From Pascua guehoae (lineage: Eukaryota; Basidiomycota; Tremellomycetes; Trichosporonales; Trichosporonaceae): a stretch of 64,000 bases of DNA. The stretch's first letter is position 1. The number at the start of each line of letters is the position of its first letter. Below the pieces are notes generated by a model. That model did no database searches. It was given only the letters and a program-made list of their open reading frames with translations, and had not been told where the DNA came from. Made by a program: the position numbers and the translations under genes. This document shows, piece after piece, positions 49,201-60,492 of this stretch. The stretch spans positions 298,220 through 362,219 of the forward strand of contig BCJX01000004.1 in the NCBI GenBank assembly GCA_001600415.1, read 5' to 3'.

Positions 49201-50394
49201 GAGCGAAACCAAGACAACGAGGACACGGTGTGTGCTTCATGCTCGTCACACTGTCCCGTCACGATGCGTCGCTCCCTCGCCCTCGGCCCCGCTCGGCTCG
49301 GCCTGTCATTCCGCTCGCGCCAGCGCACTGCACTGGCTCCCCGCACCTTCCGTTGGCGCCGACAATGACCCACTCGTCATGTAAGCTGTCCTGGCTGACC
49401 GTCTTGGCGTGCAGCCTCTGCAGCTGGTCAATGTATGTCTGCTCGATGCGGATACTGGGGGTCAGCGGTGCAGGATGCGAGCGACGTACCGATCGTTGAA
49501 GTAGTTGATATAGTTCTCGTCTGCCGTCAGCGTTTGTGCATGCTTTCGGGGGGGCGAGGCAGTCGGGCGGTGCGAGTCAATGGCCGGCTGAAGGGTCCGT
49601 TGAAAGAAGGTTGTTGCCACCAAACATCCTTTGGAAGCAGGTTGTCGCCCTGAGCCACGGCTAGAAGCGATCGCTTCCCAGGCTAGTCAATGGCAGACCA
49701 AGCCATGCTGAACAAGGCCGAGCTATGTCAAGGGCGAGCGTTGCCGAAGGGGGAGGAGTTTACTGCACCACGTCACACGACCAAGACGGGCGCCGACCGG
49801 CGCGGACGGGGCGCGGACTCCCCCTCCCATGTCCATGGCAAACAGAGATCTTGACTGGCACGAAGCGCCGTCGATAGTCGCATTGTGCCACCGCGGCCAC
49901 GGCGGTGAGGCGGTGCGGGTGTGAAGCTCACCTTCTGCAAGTTTACGCTGCGTGTCAGCTTCGGCAACGTCAAACGCCGTCGCACGTCGTAGAGGCGATC
50001 CTCCAGGCTACACTCCAGCCCACACGACGGGGGATACACTCTGCCAGGCGACAGTGATGACAGTGGTGGCGAGTCGGTGTTGGCCGACCACGTCCACGGA
50101 TGACCGCGCCACCACGTCCACCGACGCGCCCCACCCCGTCACCCCTGCGCGTCTGTGTACGTGCGTGCAGCACTGCCCCGGACCAGGCGTCCACCCCTCT
50201 TCCTCCGCCACCGGCTAGTCCACCTCCTCGTCCACACCCCTGTCCCCTCTATCCCCCGTCGCCAAGCCGACTGGACCCACCGACCCCTACACTTCACAAC
50301 TCACCTCGAACGCCTTGGTGATATCATTATCCCGGCCCCCGCCCTTCTTCACGGGACTCGACGGCGGCGAGCGGTCGGTATACGCGTACGCCAT
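45319..50394 (-). CDS. F-BAR / RhoGAP protein fused in frame to glucosamine-6-phosphate N-acetyltransferase
   Basis: Eleven exons (50305-50394, 49932-49947, 49490-49520, 49347-49454, 48843-49041, 47601-48672, 47287-47540, 47008-47167, 46665-46826, 45843-46619, 45319-45671) join to 1073 residues. Order: F-BAR start FERKLAEDENYINYFNDR (about 30-47) and helices to about 215; a Ser/Pro-rich insertion (about 215-430); more F-BAR helix to about 505; RhoGAP domain (about 510-740) with arginine finger in GIYRVSG (Arg at about 580), KQYLRELPEPL, and NLAVVF-x-SVVFGPHD; a linker of about 70 residues; then a GNAT domain (about 813-970) with GHIEDIVVSSAVQGRGLG at 911-928 and GFYEKCGFEMRG, matching GNA1; last a Thr/Ser/Pro tail. 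RhoGAPs switch off Rho GTPases; GNA1 makes GlcN-Ac-6-P for UDP-GlcNAc. No stop separates the two parts. Two transcripts remain possible. Confidence 0.8.
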
Positions 50395-51588
50395 CGTGGC
50401 GCGGGCTTGTTTGGTGCAAGCGCGAGTGGGTTACGCTAGTGCTTGCGTGGTATTGGGTATCGCGTGAAGTACGGCGCTGGGTACTGGGCACTGGGTGCTG
50501 CGTGCGTACGTGTCGCGTACGGGTGAGCGTGTGTGTGCGCGCGAAGCAGTGTAGACAGTCTCGCAGTGTTGACACTGTCTGGGTGTCGCTTGGGGGAGCT
50601 GGCGGCGGCGTCGGGGCGAGGGCGACCGAGGGGTGGTGGCTGCCGCGTGGGGCGACGAGGTCGAAAGAGTTGAAAGGGAAGTAGGGTGGAGAGAAGGAAG
50701 GAAGAAGGGAACGAGTTTGGGAGGGTAAGGAACAGAGAGTGGGGGAAGGTAGAGGAGGAGGAGGAGTGAAGTGTGGCTGGGGATGGTAGGATGGATGGAT
50801 GGATGTGGGATGTGGGATAGCACAGTGAGTGAGCGAGGGAAGGCAGGCAGGCAGGCGCCTAGGCAGGCAGGCAGGCAAGCAAGCAAGCAGCTAGGCAGGC
50901 GTAGTCAACTAGGCACAGGGTCAGGGGGCGACGTCTCAGATTGGTTGCGTGCAAGGGTAGGGGCAAGGGAGGGCGCAGCAGATGAAAATGAACAGAGACG
51001 ACGCGCCTTTTCAGCCCCCACTCTCTGTGTGTTGTCTTTCAGGCACTGCCGCCATTGCCCCCCCCGCACCCGCCGCCCACAGCCCACAGGCCCCATGCGC
51101 CCCAGGCGCCGCAGCACCCATCCACAGGCACCCACCCACCCATTCATTACCTTCCTCCCTCTTGCTGTTGATCCATATCCAACCAATATTGTCTACGACA
51201 TGGCCACATGCACTGACCTGCACCACACGCAGCTGTACCACACACTCGACCAGCTAAACCAGCTTGGCTGCATCAAGAGCACACACCCTTTGCTACCACG
51301 GACACGAATGACATGCATCGATCGATCGATTCAATCAATCAAACCAAATCAACCAATCGTCAACAGACAGACAGACCAGACGCACAACGGCGCTGGGACT
51401 CTATGTAACACAATGTGCGCCATTTGTCTCCCAATACTGTATGCAGAGAGACTGGACTGGACCCAAGCATGCGACGGGGGCGGGGGGGAGATACGAGAGG
51501 GGTACCGAAAGACGGGCCAGAGCCGGAGTGGAGAGAGACGGTGGGGGGAATACGCGCGGGGGAGGGGCGAGAGAGATCAAAGATCCTC
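50395..51588. other. Intergenic with simple repeats
   Basis: RhoGAP-GNA1 promoter side and CKA1 3' flank. Holds a purine-rich tract (about 50660-50770), GGAT repeats (near 50788), a GCAG/AGGC tetranucleotide tract (50838-50890) and ATCG/AATC repeats (51318-51358). No gene is recognised. Confidence 0.55.
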
Positions 51589-54149
51589 CTACTTGCGAGC
51601 CTCCTTTGCCGCCGCCTCCTTTACAGGGTCTGTTATTGTCAGCACTGTTCGTTTACTGCGTAAACCCAAGGCTGTACGCACCAAAGTAGGGGTGAGACTG
51701 TGCCTCGAGCGCGGTCAATCGCTCCTGGTGGTCGTAGCGGAGGAGCTTGTCCAAAAAGTCGATTGCCTCGTTGGAAATGTAGCGCTGGTTTTCCGACGTG
51801 ATAAACTTGGACCACGGCTTGCGGGGGTAGCGGCCGAGAATCTCGTCAAACTGCGAGTCGAGGTCAATGTCGTAGCGCTCGAGATAGTTGAAGAGCTCGT
51901 CGGTGCCGAGAACGCGGGTAATCTTGACGAGCTGGTCGGCATTGTCGTGGCCGTGGAAGAATGGCTCCTTGCGGAAGATCATGCTCGCAAACATGCACCC
52001 GAGCGACCACATGTCGAGGCTGTAGTCGTACTCTTGGAAGTCGACGAGCAGCTCGGGGCCCTTAAAGTACCGCGACGCGACACGGACATTGTACTCGGTG
52101 CCCGGGTGGTAGAACTCGGCCAGTCCCCAGTCAATCAGGCGCAGCTGTCTCCTCTCGTGGTCAATCATGACATTGTGCGGCTTGACGTCGCGGTGCATGA
52201 TGCCCTTCGAGTGGCAAAAGTCGAGCGCCTTGAGGAGCTCGTTGATGTAGAAGCGGACGTCAAAGTCGTTGAATTTGGGGTAGAGCGTCTTGAACTCGGT
52301 GTTCTGGGGGTGTGAGTAGGAGCAGCAGACATCGCAGCGGACATGGAGAGCAACCCTTACTCACGTTGACATACTCCGAGACGATCGACGGCGTCTTGGA
52401 CTGGCTGTCACGGACAACGTCCAAGAGACCAATGACGTTGGGCCCGCCGGCGAGGTTCTGAAGAATCTTGATCTCGCGCTTAATCTTCTTCTTCTTGACC
52501 GGCTTGAGCACCTTGACAATGCACTTTTGGTTGGTCGGGAGGTGCACCGATTCAAAGACCTGCGTGTTAGTTGGCACTGGAGGTTGGAGGTGGGGAAGCT
52601 GGCAAACGGGTTGTCGTTGACCAGGTCAATGGGTGGTTGACGGAGACGCGTCGTCCACAAGCTCCAGTGGCCGTTGAAGGCGCAAAAGCTAGTCGTCGCC
52701 GACCAGGCCAACTGTGCCATCGGCAACCGAATGTCCTCCTCAGTGCGTAGGCCAGCAGCTGGCAGACGGACAAAAGCATAGTCTGCGAGATTGGTCCACC
52801 TCAGCGGCAGAATATATGCCTAGGACAGCTGTCCAACGGCTCTACCAGCTCGGCGTCTGGCGGTGCATGCCCAACTCGACAGCAGACGCAACCAACTTAA
52901 CAGGGGACGCAACCAAGTCGACAGGGGACGCAACCAAGTCGACAGGGGACGCAACCAACTCAACAGGGGACGCAACCAAGTCGACAGGGGACGCAACCAA
53001 GTCGACAGCAGACGCAACCCAACTCTTCATGTCCCAGCCCTGCAACATCTGGCGCACCCCCCAACGTGACCAGCACAATTCAACACCAACCCCAACTCAC
53101 CTCGGAGTACTTTCCTCGTCCGACCTTGCGCACAATCTCGTAGTTGTCCTGCACACCCCACGTCACAATGAGGTTGTCTGGGCGTCAGCGCTGCAACGAG
53201 AGTATTTTGGCCGATCTCGGCGGTGGCAGGGCGGTGCAGCGTAGCGAGAGTGCGGGAGGGTGCGGATCTCGGCGGCCGTGCAGTGCGCGTGCAGTGCGCG
53301 GTGCAGCGCAGCGGGGGGCAGGCAGGACAGTAGACCCGGGCACGACAGGACGCTGCCGCCGTCGTAGCGAGGGGCACGCCACGCAAGCGGCAGTGCCGTC
53401 CCCGTGGGCCGTCGGGTATGCGCCATGCCCGGGCGCGACGAACAGGCAGGCGACGCACGGCCCGCATCCCGCGTGCCCTCTAGCCCTCTGCGTCGCCTCG
53501 TCTCGTCTCGCCTTGCCCGCGTGCGTCCGCCCGTCCGTGCTCGGTCGCCGCACCCTTTTCGCGTCCCTATACCCTCCGCGTGCACACCAACACCAGCACC
53601 AGCACACCAAACACCCGTTGTGCACTGCATCCCCACCCTCCCTTTGGACCTCGCCCGTGCACCTTTGCTGTGCCTCGGGGGTGCGCACCGCGCATCACTA
53701 TCGTTACGCGCACACCACCCTTTATGCACACTGCGCAGCGCACACGCACACGGCCACACACTGCGCTCGACGCACCATAGTCCCACCACGACCGTCCGAG
53801 CTTTTCGTTGACGTCGGGGTAGACGCGTGCCTGTGGTCAGCATCGAGTCGGGCCCGGCGGGGCGTCGAGACCGGCCCCAGTGTTGGTTACGGTGACGGGA
53901 CGGGGACGGGGACGCAGGGGACGGAGCGAGGCTGAACCGAGCGAGCGAGGGTGACGCGGCCTGGGCACGCTCGCGAGTCCGCTCGGTGCAGTCTGGCACG
54001 CACACTGGATGCGTATTTGGGCACAGAGCATCCGTGGCTAGCACAACATGGCGTGCCATGCCATGCCGGTTGGCCCGCGCCCAGCGTCCAGCGTCCAGCG
54101 CCCGCGCCCGAGGACCAGCGCAACTCACAATACTCCGGCTGCCCGACAT
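51589..54149 (-). CDS. CKA1: Casein kinase 2 catalytic subunit alpha
   Basis: Constitutive acidophilic Ser/Thr kinase of nucleus and cytoplasm, catalytic half of CK2. Six exons (54129-54149, 53776-53830, 53101-53177, 52365-52559, 51682-52303, 51589-51629) give 336 residues, the normal length. Landmarks: [10 protein letters not shown] at the start, glycine loop GRGKYSE, catalytic Lys at about 67, the basic cluster [13 protein letters not shown] (70-82), HRDVKPHN (about 153-160) and the CK2-specific DWG in place of DFG at about 174, then [19 protein letters not shown]. The tiny first exon (7 residues) is placed by phase and by an ATG directly before a good donor. Introns 1-3 are 298, 598 and 541 nt, unusually long for this genome; intron 3 holds a minisatellite. 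Confidence 0.96.
52878..53022. repeat. 21-bp minisatellite inside CKA1 intron 3
   Basis: About seven tandem copies of a 21-bp unit containing GGGGACGCAACCAA followed by GTCGACA or CTCAACA. Because 21 is a multiple of three, the array is open in frame on both strands, but it lies between two secure CKA1 exons. Confidence 0.9.
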
Positions 54150-54972
54150 GCTGGCGCGCTGTATTGTGTTCTGGGGGGGTCGGCGTGGAATGGTGAAGGC
54201 TGGGTGGGGGGGAAAGTGGGGGCGAGGAGAGGTGGAGTTGGCGGGGGAGAAGAGAGCGGGACGAGGACGACGTGTGAGGGCGAGATGTAATGAATTGGAC
54301 TTGTCTCGGGATGGAGAGAGAGAGAAAGAGAGAGTCGAAACGTTTAACGGGTTGGGCGACGCGAAATATAGATGGACACGGGCACGGGTATGTTGCTCGA
54401 TGTGGGGGGATGGGGGGTGGGCGAGGTTGCAAATCACACGTTTGTGTGTGGGCGGGTGCCGGGTGCCGGGGCTGCGTCGACGGGTGGTGTCGACGGAGGG
54501 GTGGGTCGCGGCGGCGGCGGAAGTGAAGGAGGTGTTGACAAGCGGCGGTGGTTGCTAGTTGCTGATATGCTGGTGCTGGTGCTTGTGCTGCTTGGTTGCT
54601 TGGTTGCCTCTCGCGGTGCATGCACTCTGACAGCAGCTGACTGACAGTCTGCTGCTGGCTGCACGGGTGGACGACTGGCTGGCTGGCTGGCTGGCTGCCT
54701 GCCACCCGGGCGTTTTGGAATAATGCCGTTTGTGGCACTTTGCACCTTTTGAAACCACATTTGTAAAATGTGGCACTAACATCCATGAATCGTCATATCA
54801 TATGTATCGCCGGCCATCGTCCATGAGTACAATACAAGGGAGAGAGTGAAGAAGAAAAAAACGTAGTATGCGGGAATGGCGGGGACAGGAGCAACCATGG
54901 ACAGTGCAAGCACCAGCCCGAGTTGCTACTGCGCACGTGGACACGGTCCACGATGGGAGGGGGGGGGGGGGT
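54150..54972. other. Intergenic, CKA1 promoter side
   Basis: Holds purine-rich sequence near 54230-54340 and a GGCT tetranucleotide run (about 54675-54695). No gene is recognised. Confidence 0.55.
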
Positions 54973-57305
54973 CTAGTTGGTTTGGGTGGTGGGCGCAGTA
55001 GCAGTTGCGGCAGGCGCCTGGGGCGAGGGGGACCGGTCGGGCGAGGCAGCAGGGCTGGGCGAGCTCGCGGGGTTTGGTGAGCTCGCAGGGTCTGGTGAGC
55101 TGGCCGTGTTGGGCGTCGCTGGTGGTTCCGTAGCAGCAGGCGTGCTGGGTGTCGGGTCGGGGTTGGCCGGTCGAAGCTGGTCGTAGCGGGGAGGTGGATC
55201 ACTGTGATGTTAGGTAAAGACACGTGTTAGGTGACTCACGCCATGGCCTCCCACTGGGCGGCTTCCAGGGCGGCCTGTTCCTGTGCAGAAGTAGGATATC
55301 CCATGCCGGTCATTGACATTGTGGTGAGCGCGTCGCTGGCGACAGAACCAGCACCCGAACCGTGATACGCTGACGGCCCTGGGCCGAAACCAGCCTTGCG
55401 GGTCGAGTTGCCGCGCCGCATCATGCTACCGCCCATTGCGGCCGCGTAAGAGATGGGTGCACCAGTCGCGGATGTGGGGTCGCTCGACATGGTGATGGTG
55501 CTCTGGCGGTTGGGGTTGGTGGGGTCTCCGGAGCGAGTAGGCACCGACGAAATGTCGTAAGGGAAGGGAGAGAGCTCAATCTGCTCCGTGTGCGACTCGG
55601 CTGTCAGCACCGAAGGAGCAGGGCCACCGCCAGGGTGGCCTTCGGCAGCCTCAATCTCGAAACGGTACCCGTCGCTGAAACGTGCGTTTGACGGCCGGCT
55701 CCCGAGACGCGAGTGCCCGTGGGAGCGAGTGATGCGGTTCAGCAAGCCCTGTCGCTCCGGTTGGCCGTTCTCCTTGATGACCATAGGAGGACCGTCCTCG
55801 GCGTTTTGGACTGGCTTGCGTCGTCGCCAGCAGCAAATGCCAAGAATAGCGCCGATAATGAGCGCACCCACACTGGCGACGACAGCAGCGATAATGGTCG
55901 TCTTGGTGTTGCTGTTGCCCTTGTCGTCGTCACCCGAGGAGCCACTGCCAGTTGCGCTGGGACTCGACGATCCAGAGGTCTTGGAAGACGGCGTCACGAC
56001 GTGCGCAGCGCCCGAAGTTGTCGACGGGCTGTTGCTCTTGATGCAGGTGTTGTTGGAGCTCGCCTGCACAGTCTGGAGGTGCGAGCTTCCGCCTGATCCG
56101 CCTTTGCCATCGCTCATGAGAACAAAGAACTGTGTTCCTGCCTCGACGTCGACAGGGAAGGTAATCTCCAAATCCTTCGAGACCACCGGAATCTCCCACG
56201 CCGTTCCAGAGGGAATAACTCCGTACAGGTGGACTGGGAACGACGCATTCTCGTTCCACACCACGCGCAGCGGCGCGCACTGCGCTGGATTGTTCATGGG
56301 CTCCATCCAAAAGGTAAACTGATCGGTGAGCAAATGATAATTGTGAGGGTATTTTGAGGTTAGCGACCTGGGCGGTGGTTGTGGTGTGGGCATGTTCTCC
56401 TGATGTGCTGCCGAGGACCCAGGGTAAATGACATGCCCTCGCGCATTCCACCCATTCTGTCCCAGGTGCTAACCGATACAGAACTTACGTCGAGAGGGTC
56501 TGAACTGCATGGAGAGGTCAGCGACTGTTGGCGGTGCGGGTGTTTTGGAGAGGTCAACGACCTAGGTCGTGGGAGGGGTATTTTCGGATACGGGCCCCCG
56601 GATTCGGGCGAAATGACAAACCCAGCATCCCACCCAATGCGCCCGAGATCCCAACCGACGCAGAACTCACGCTGTAAGACATCCCGAATCACCCGAATCG
56701 GCCACAGCTGCCACGCCATCAGCACTGTCCGCTGCACGCTACACGCGTCCCTCATGGGAGCGAGCTCCCGTTGCCACCCACTCATGACCTCGCTGACGCC
56801 GCCTGTTCCGAAGCCTTGGGCGTCCTGCATGGTCGCAATCATGTTGAGGCCCTCTGGCTGGTTGAGGACGAATGTATATGTGTACGGTGGAGATCCTTTT
56901 GCCTCGAGGGAGAGGTTCAAAAGTGAACCCTTACTCTCGACCGTTGTCTGTTGTTAGCTTTGCACCGCCTCGAGGACCCAGGATGCGCAAGACGCGTTTC
57001 GTGTTGCCAATGACGCATGACGCACTGGAATGAGAGCGAGGTGGAACGGTGGACTTCCTCCATCCCTGTCGTCGTCAGCGATGGTTGCGCGTTTCAGATG
57101 CAAAGTCGGGCGTGGTGGTGTCACGGCGTCGGGTTGGGTTACCTTGCGACGGGTGGTGTGGGTGTCTCATCGCCGGCACTCACCATGTCACTGTAAAGTC
57201 ACGACACATCGAGGGCGGATTAACGGTGAACGAGAACGCCGAAGCGATGGGGAGGGCTGGCGCGAGCAGCGCCAGTGCCGCCGTGGCCAAGCGTGCGAGG
57301 CGCAT
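54973..57305 (-). CDS. Single-pass membrane protein with signal peptide and Ser-rich ectodomain
   Basis: Seven exons (57184-57305, about 56782-56933, 56671-56707, 56489-56504, 55240-56318, 54973-55201) - six listed segments with certain ends except the second - give 544 residues. A signal peptide (LARLATAALALLAPALPIASA, about 3-23) precedes a Cys-containing ectodomain with GSPPYTYTFVL, GDSGCLTASDPLDFTF and NASFPVHLYGVI; then a Ser/Gly stem, a TM helix at about 250-272 followed by CCWRRRK, and a long cytoplasmic tail ending PPPRYDQL plus a Pro/Ser/Ala-rich end. Similar proteins are widespread and uncharacterised in basidiomycetes, with a layout like fungal surface sensors. The exon 1/2 junction is unsure: the nearest AG would create a stop, so I used a downstream one. 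A 16 nt exon at 56489-56504 is required by phase. Total exon count is six. Confidence 0.7.
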
Positions 57306-60300
57306 GCTGGCGACGGTCGTGGGGTGGTAGTAGTGGTGTTGGGGGTGGTGGTGTTGGTGGTGGTGATGGCGATTCAGTGTGCGCTTATGGCCTGCGCGAG
57401 TGACTGGTGCGAGGCCGAAGGAGGGAGTGATCGCGCCGGGATGAGGGCGGGGGGTTATAACGAGGGGAGGAAGGAACGAGTGTGGAGGGGAAGGTTGCAA
57501 TGACTAGTTGTCGCTGCGCAGTGCGAACGGATTGCCTAATTACCGTGCAACGAGGTGTGCGCTGGGCGTGCCGGGCGTGATCGTGGTCGTGGTGCGCGCA
57601 GTGCCGGGGCTGCCTGCAACGAGGTGGCCAGGTGCGTAGGTGGTGGGTGTGCGTGCTGTGGTATCGAGGGCTCGTGCACCTGCAATTGAGAGGTCGGGAA
57701 GGGGGCGACAAGAAGATGGAGAGACGTGAACGGTGCTGTGAATAGCAGAGGAAGAGGACAGAGCCAGTCCTTGTCGCAGATTGCACGACTGCACAGGCAA
57801 GCCAAGCCAAGCCAAAAGCGGGTACGGGTGTGCGTGTCCTGTCGCCGCCTGTCGCTATGGCTGCGTCAAAAGTCTCTCAATCTCTGTTCAGGTACAGGTG
57901 ACTCGCAGCGAGTTGCCCGTAGCGACTAGTCGGGAGGGGTTGAGAAGGGCGAAAGATTAAGGTTTTAAAAAGAATGGGTTATGGGGGAGGATGCGAGTAT
58001 GTCGAAAGAATAGTGTTTGCGTGTACAGTTATTCGTGTGTGCGTGTATGTGCGCCCGTGTGCGAGCGGCGGCGAGGGAACGACGAGGGAACGAGGGGCGG
58101 TGTGCGCGGCGATGTGTCGGGTGTGTGTGCCGTAGCGAGAACAAGTGGTCGGGAGTGGAATGGTGTGCACGGTGCCGGACACGCTCCGACTGGCGACTGG
58201 TCGACTGCGCGACTGGCCACTGGCGACTGGCGACTGGGCTAGGTGGGCCGCTTTGGTCAAACCGAAAAGAGGAATCGCGAGATGGAACGAGAGACAAGGG
58301 AACGAGGCGAGCAAGGGAGTAAGGCAGGGAGGCAGGCGGGCAAGGGTTCACAGGACAGGGGGGCAAAAGAGAGACAGAGAGCAAGAGCGAGCGAGCGATG
58401 GGCAATGAATGACACATGCGAGCAACCTGCGACACGCGACACCATACATCCCAGATGGACCCTAGCCAAGCCGCCACCAGCCAGTGGGCCAGCACCGCCA
58501 CCAGGAGCAAGAGCGTGCATGCCCGTGATCGTTGGCTGGAACCGTGTCCCGTGTCCCATGTCCCATGTCCGACCACCGACCAGCAAAAGTCCAAAAAGTG
58601 CACCACCACAGTTGCCGCGTGTGACGAAAACAAGCACACGAGCGCACGGGCCCATTGCCCAAAGTACCCTACCCGTAGCGTCGTTGACCAGCTACAGCTA
58701 TCCCAGTTCTCTGCCCCAGTGGGCCCCCCTGGGTACCCATGGTGCAATTTCCGTCTGGGCAATCGCCGTCAGCCGTCACTGGCTCACTTTGCTCACATTT
58801 TTAAAGCAAACGCGAGCCACAGTCGACAGGGGTGACAAGGGTGACAGGGGTGACACTAATGACGCACCCCTCAGTGTGCGTAGCCACAGTAGCATGCCTA
58901 GTGTGGGCCAAGACGAGGCAGGTGGGTGGGTGGGGTGGCGTTTGGTGGCGCGGTGGCGATGACGTGCCTGACGTATGTGCGTCGCTCTCTCGGCATGCAC
59001 GCGGCGTCTACTCTTAGTTGTTCTCGTCCACAATTCTTAATTCGGGCCGCTGCGATGGGTGATACCCACCGCAAGTTTCCACGGCAGCCAACCAAAAATG
59101 CAAGCCGGGGAAGCCCGGCTGCAGGCTGGTCAACGCAGTGCAGAAATGGGTTGTGGTCTAGATATCAGTGGGCGATACCTGTGCGCCAGAGGGCTGTGCC
59201 TCCCACTGCCCAGAATGGACAAAACCGCACGATAAAGGCTGCAGCCACACGAGCCAAGACGGCCAAGACATGCCACCACCAATGCCCCACGAGCCATCGC
59301 GCCTCACTCGTCCGCCTCGGCCTGCATAGGAGCCCGGACGGCGCGGGGACTGTCGGCAAGACGACTTGAGCTACACTACTTAGCTGGGTCACTAGACTAC
59401 GCGACGCCGCTAGTCCCCATTCCCCAGCGCGCACCACGACCTGACAACGACTGGCATGGAAACACGGCGCAGATCGTCGTCATGTGTCGGGTCACATACC
59501 GTCCCGGGCCGGGTGGGGGCCGAGTATACCGTGCCTCGTGCCGTTCCCGGGTCAACCTGTCGACGGGGTCAGCGCCGTCAGTCGGCGCAGTCACCCGGGC
59601 CCAGTTTCGCCCAGGACTCGCATACTCGTACTATACTCGGACTGCTGCGATCCTGCATGTACGGCATACGGAATACTGTGTTACAGGAACTGCAACTCGG
59701 ACGGTGGTAAAGCCTAACCTCGCTGGTGGCGGCAGGCCTCGACCTCGTACACCGTCATGGCCAGCCTGCCAGCGCAGCGGAAACGCGGCGTGCAGGCGTG
59801 CAGACGCGCAGGCGTGCCTTTGGCCAACGTTGCACAATGTCGATCATGATCGCCATCCTTGCGCGACATATGGTTTGCGCGTTACAGGTCGAGATCTCGG
59901 TCGCAATTTGTACGTTGCCGCTCAGGTTGGTGCTTTGCTCGATTCTCCATTCCCTCCGCCCTGCTCCATGTTCTATGCGTGCTCCTCTTGTCGCCAAGCT
60001 TGCTGTTTTCTCGTAGCCTACATGGGAGTGTATCTTGCCAACTGGACGTCTAACGCCTGCTTCTTGGACAGCCTGCGATGACTTCTTATTCCACTCACGG
60101 CGTCACCCCTTACCCCACATAAGGCGATGGCTTGTTGAAGAACATAAATTCGTCTCCATAATCAGCGGGCAACCCGAGACGCTTAGGAGGACACCACGAT
60201 GATCAAGAGGACACCACGACGAACAAGTGGACACAACGGCGAACAACAGCAACCACCGGCCTAACCCCGCAACAGACACTTGCTCCGCTGCCAGCACGCC

Positions 60301-60492
60301 AGTACGTGTTATCACAAGTGTGCGCGTTACGACAAGTACGACAAGGTCATTATGGAGATCCGGGGGATGGCCGGCGGCGTTGATCTAGGGAGTGTAACGA
60401 GTGGCCCGCCGCCGACCTCTACAGTTTTCAAACAGGTATAAAGACAAAAATACAAGCTTGGCCACCCACAAGTGTTGTTGTGGCGACCCCGG
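57306..60492. other. 3.2 kb gene-free stretch
   Basis: No spliced gene or known RNA could be built. Contains GACTGG repeats (58195-58240), GGTGACA repeats (58830-58862), a doubled GAGGACACCACGA word (60184-60220) and otherwise unremarkable sequence. The left end is the promoter of the gene at 57305; the right end is the 3' flank of the TBC gene. Confidence 0.5.

Noticed and set aside
50771..52315. Long open frame on the + strand across the CKA1 3' half
   Set aside because: It is antisense to secure CKA1 exons and its protein has no family features.
52714..53244. Possible repeat protein with TGDATKS units
   Set aside because: The repeat sits in an intron between two certain CKA1 exons; no start or domain supports a separate gene.
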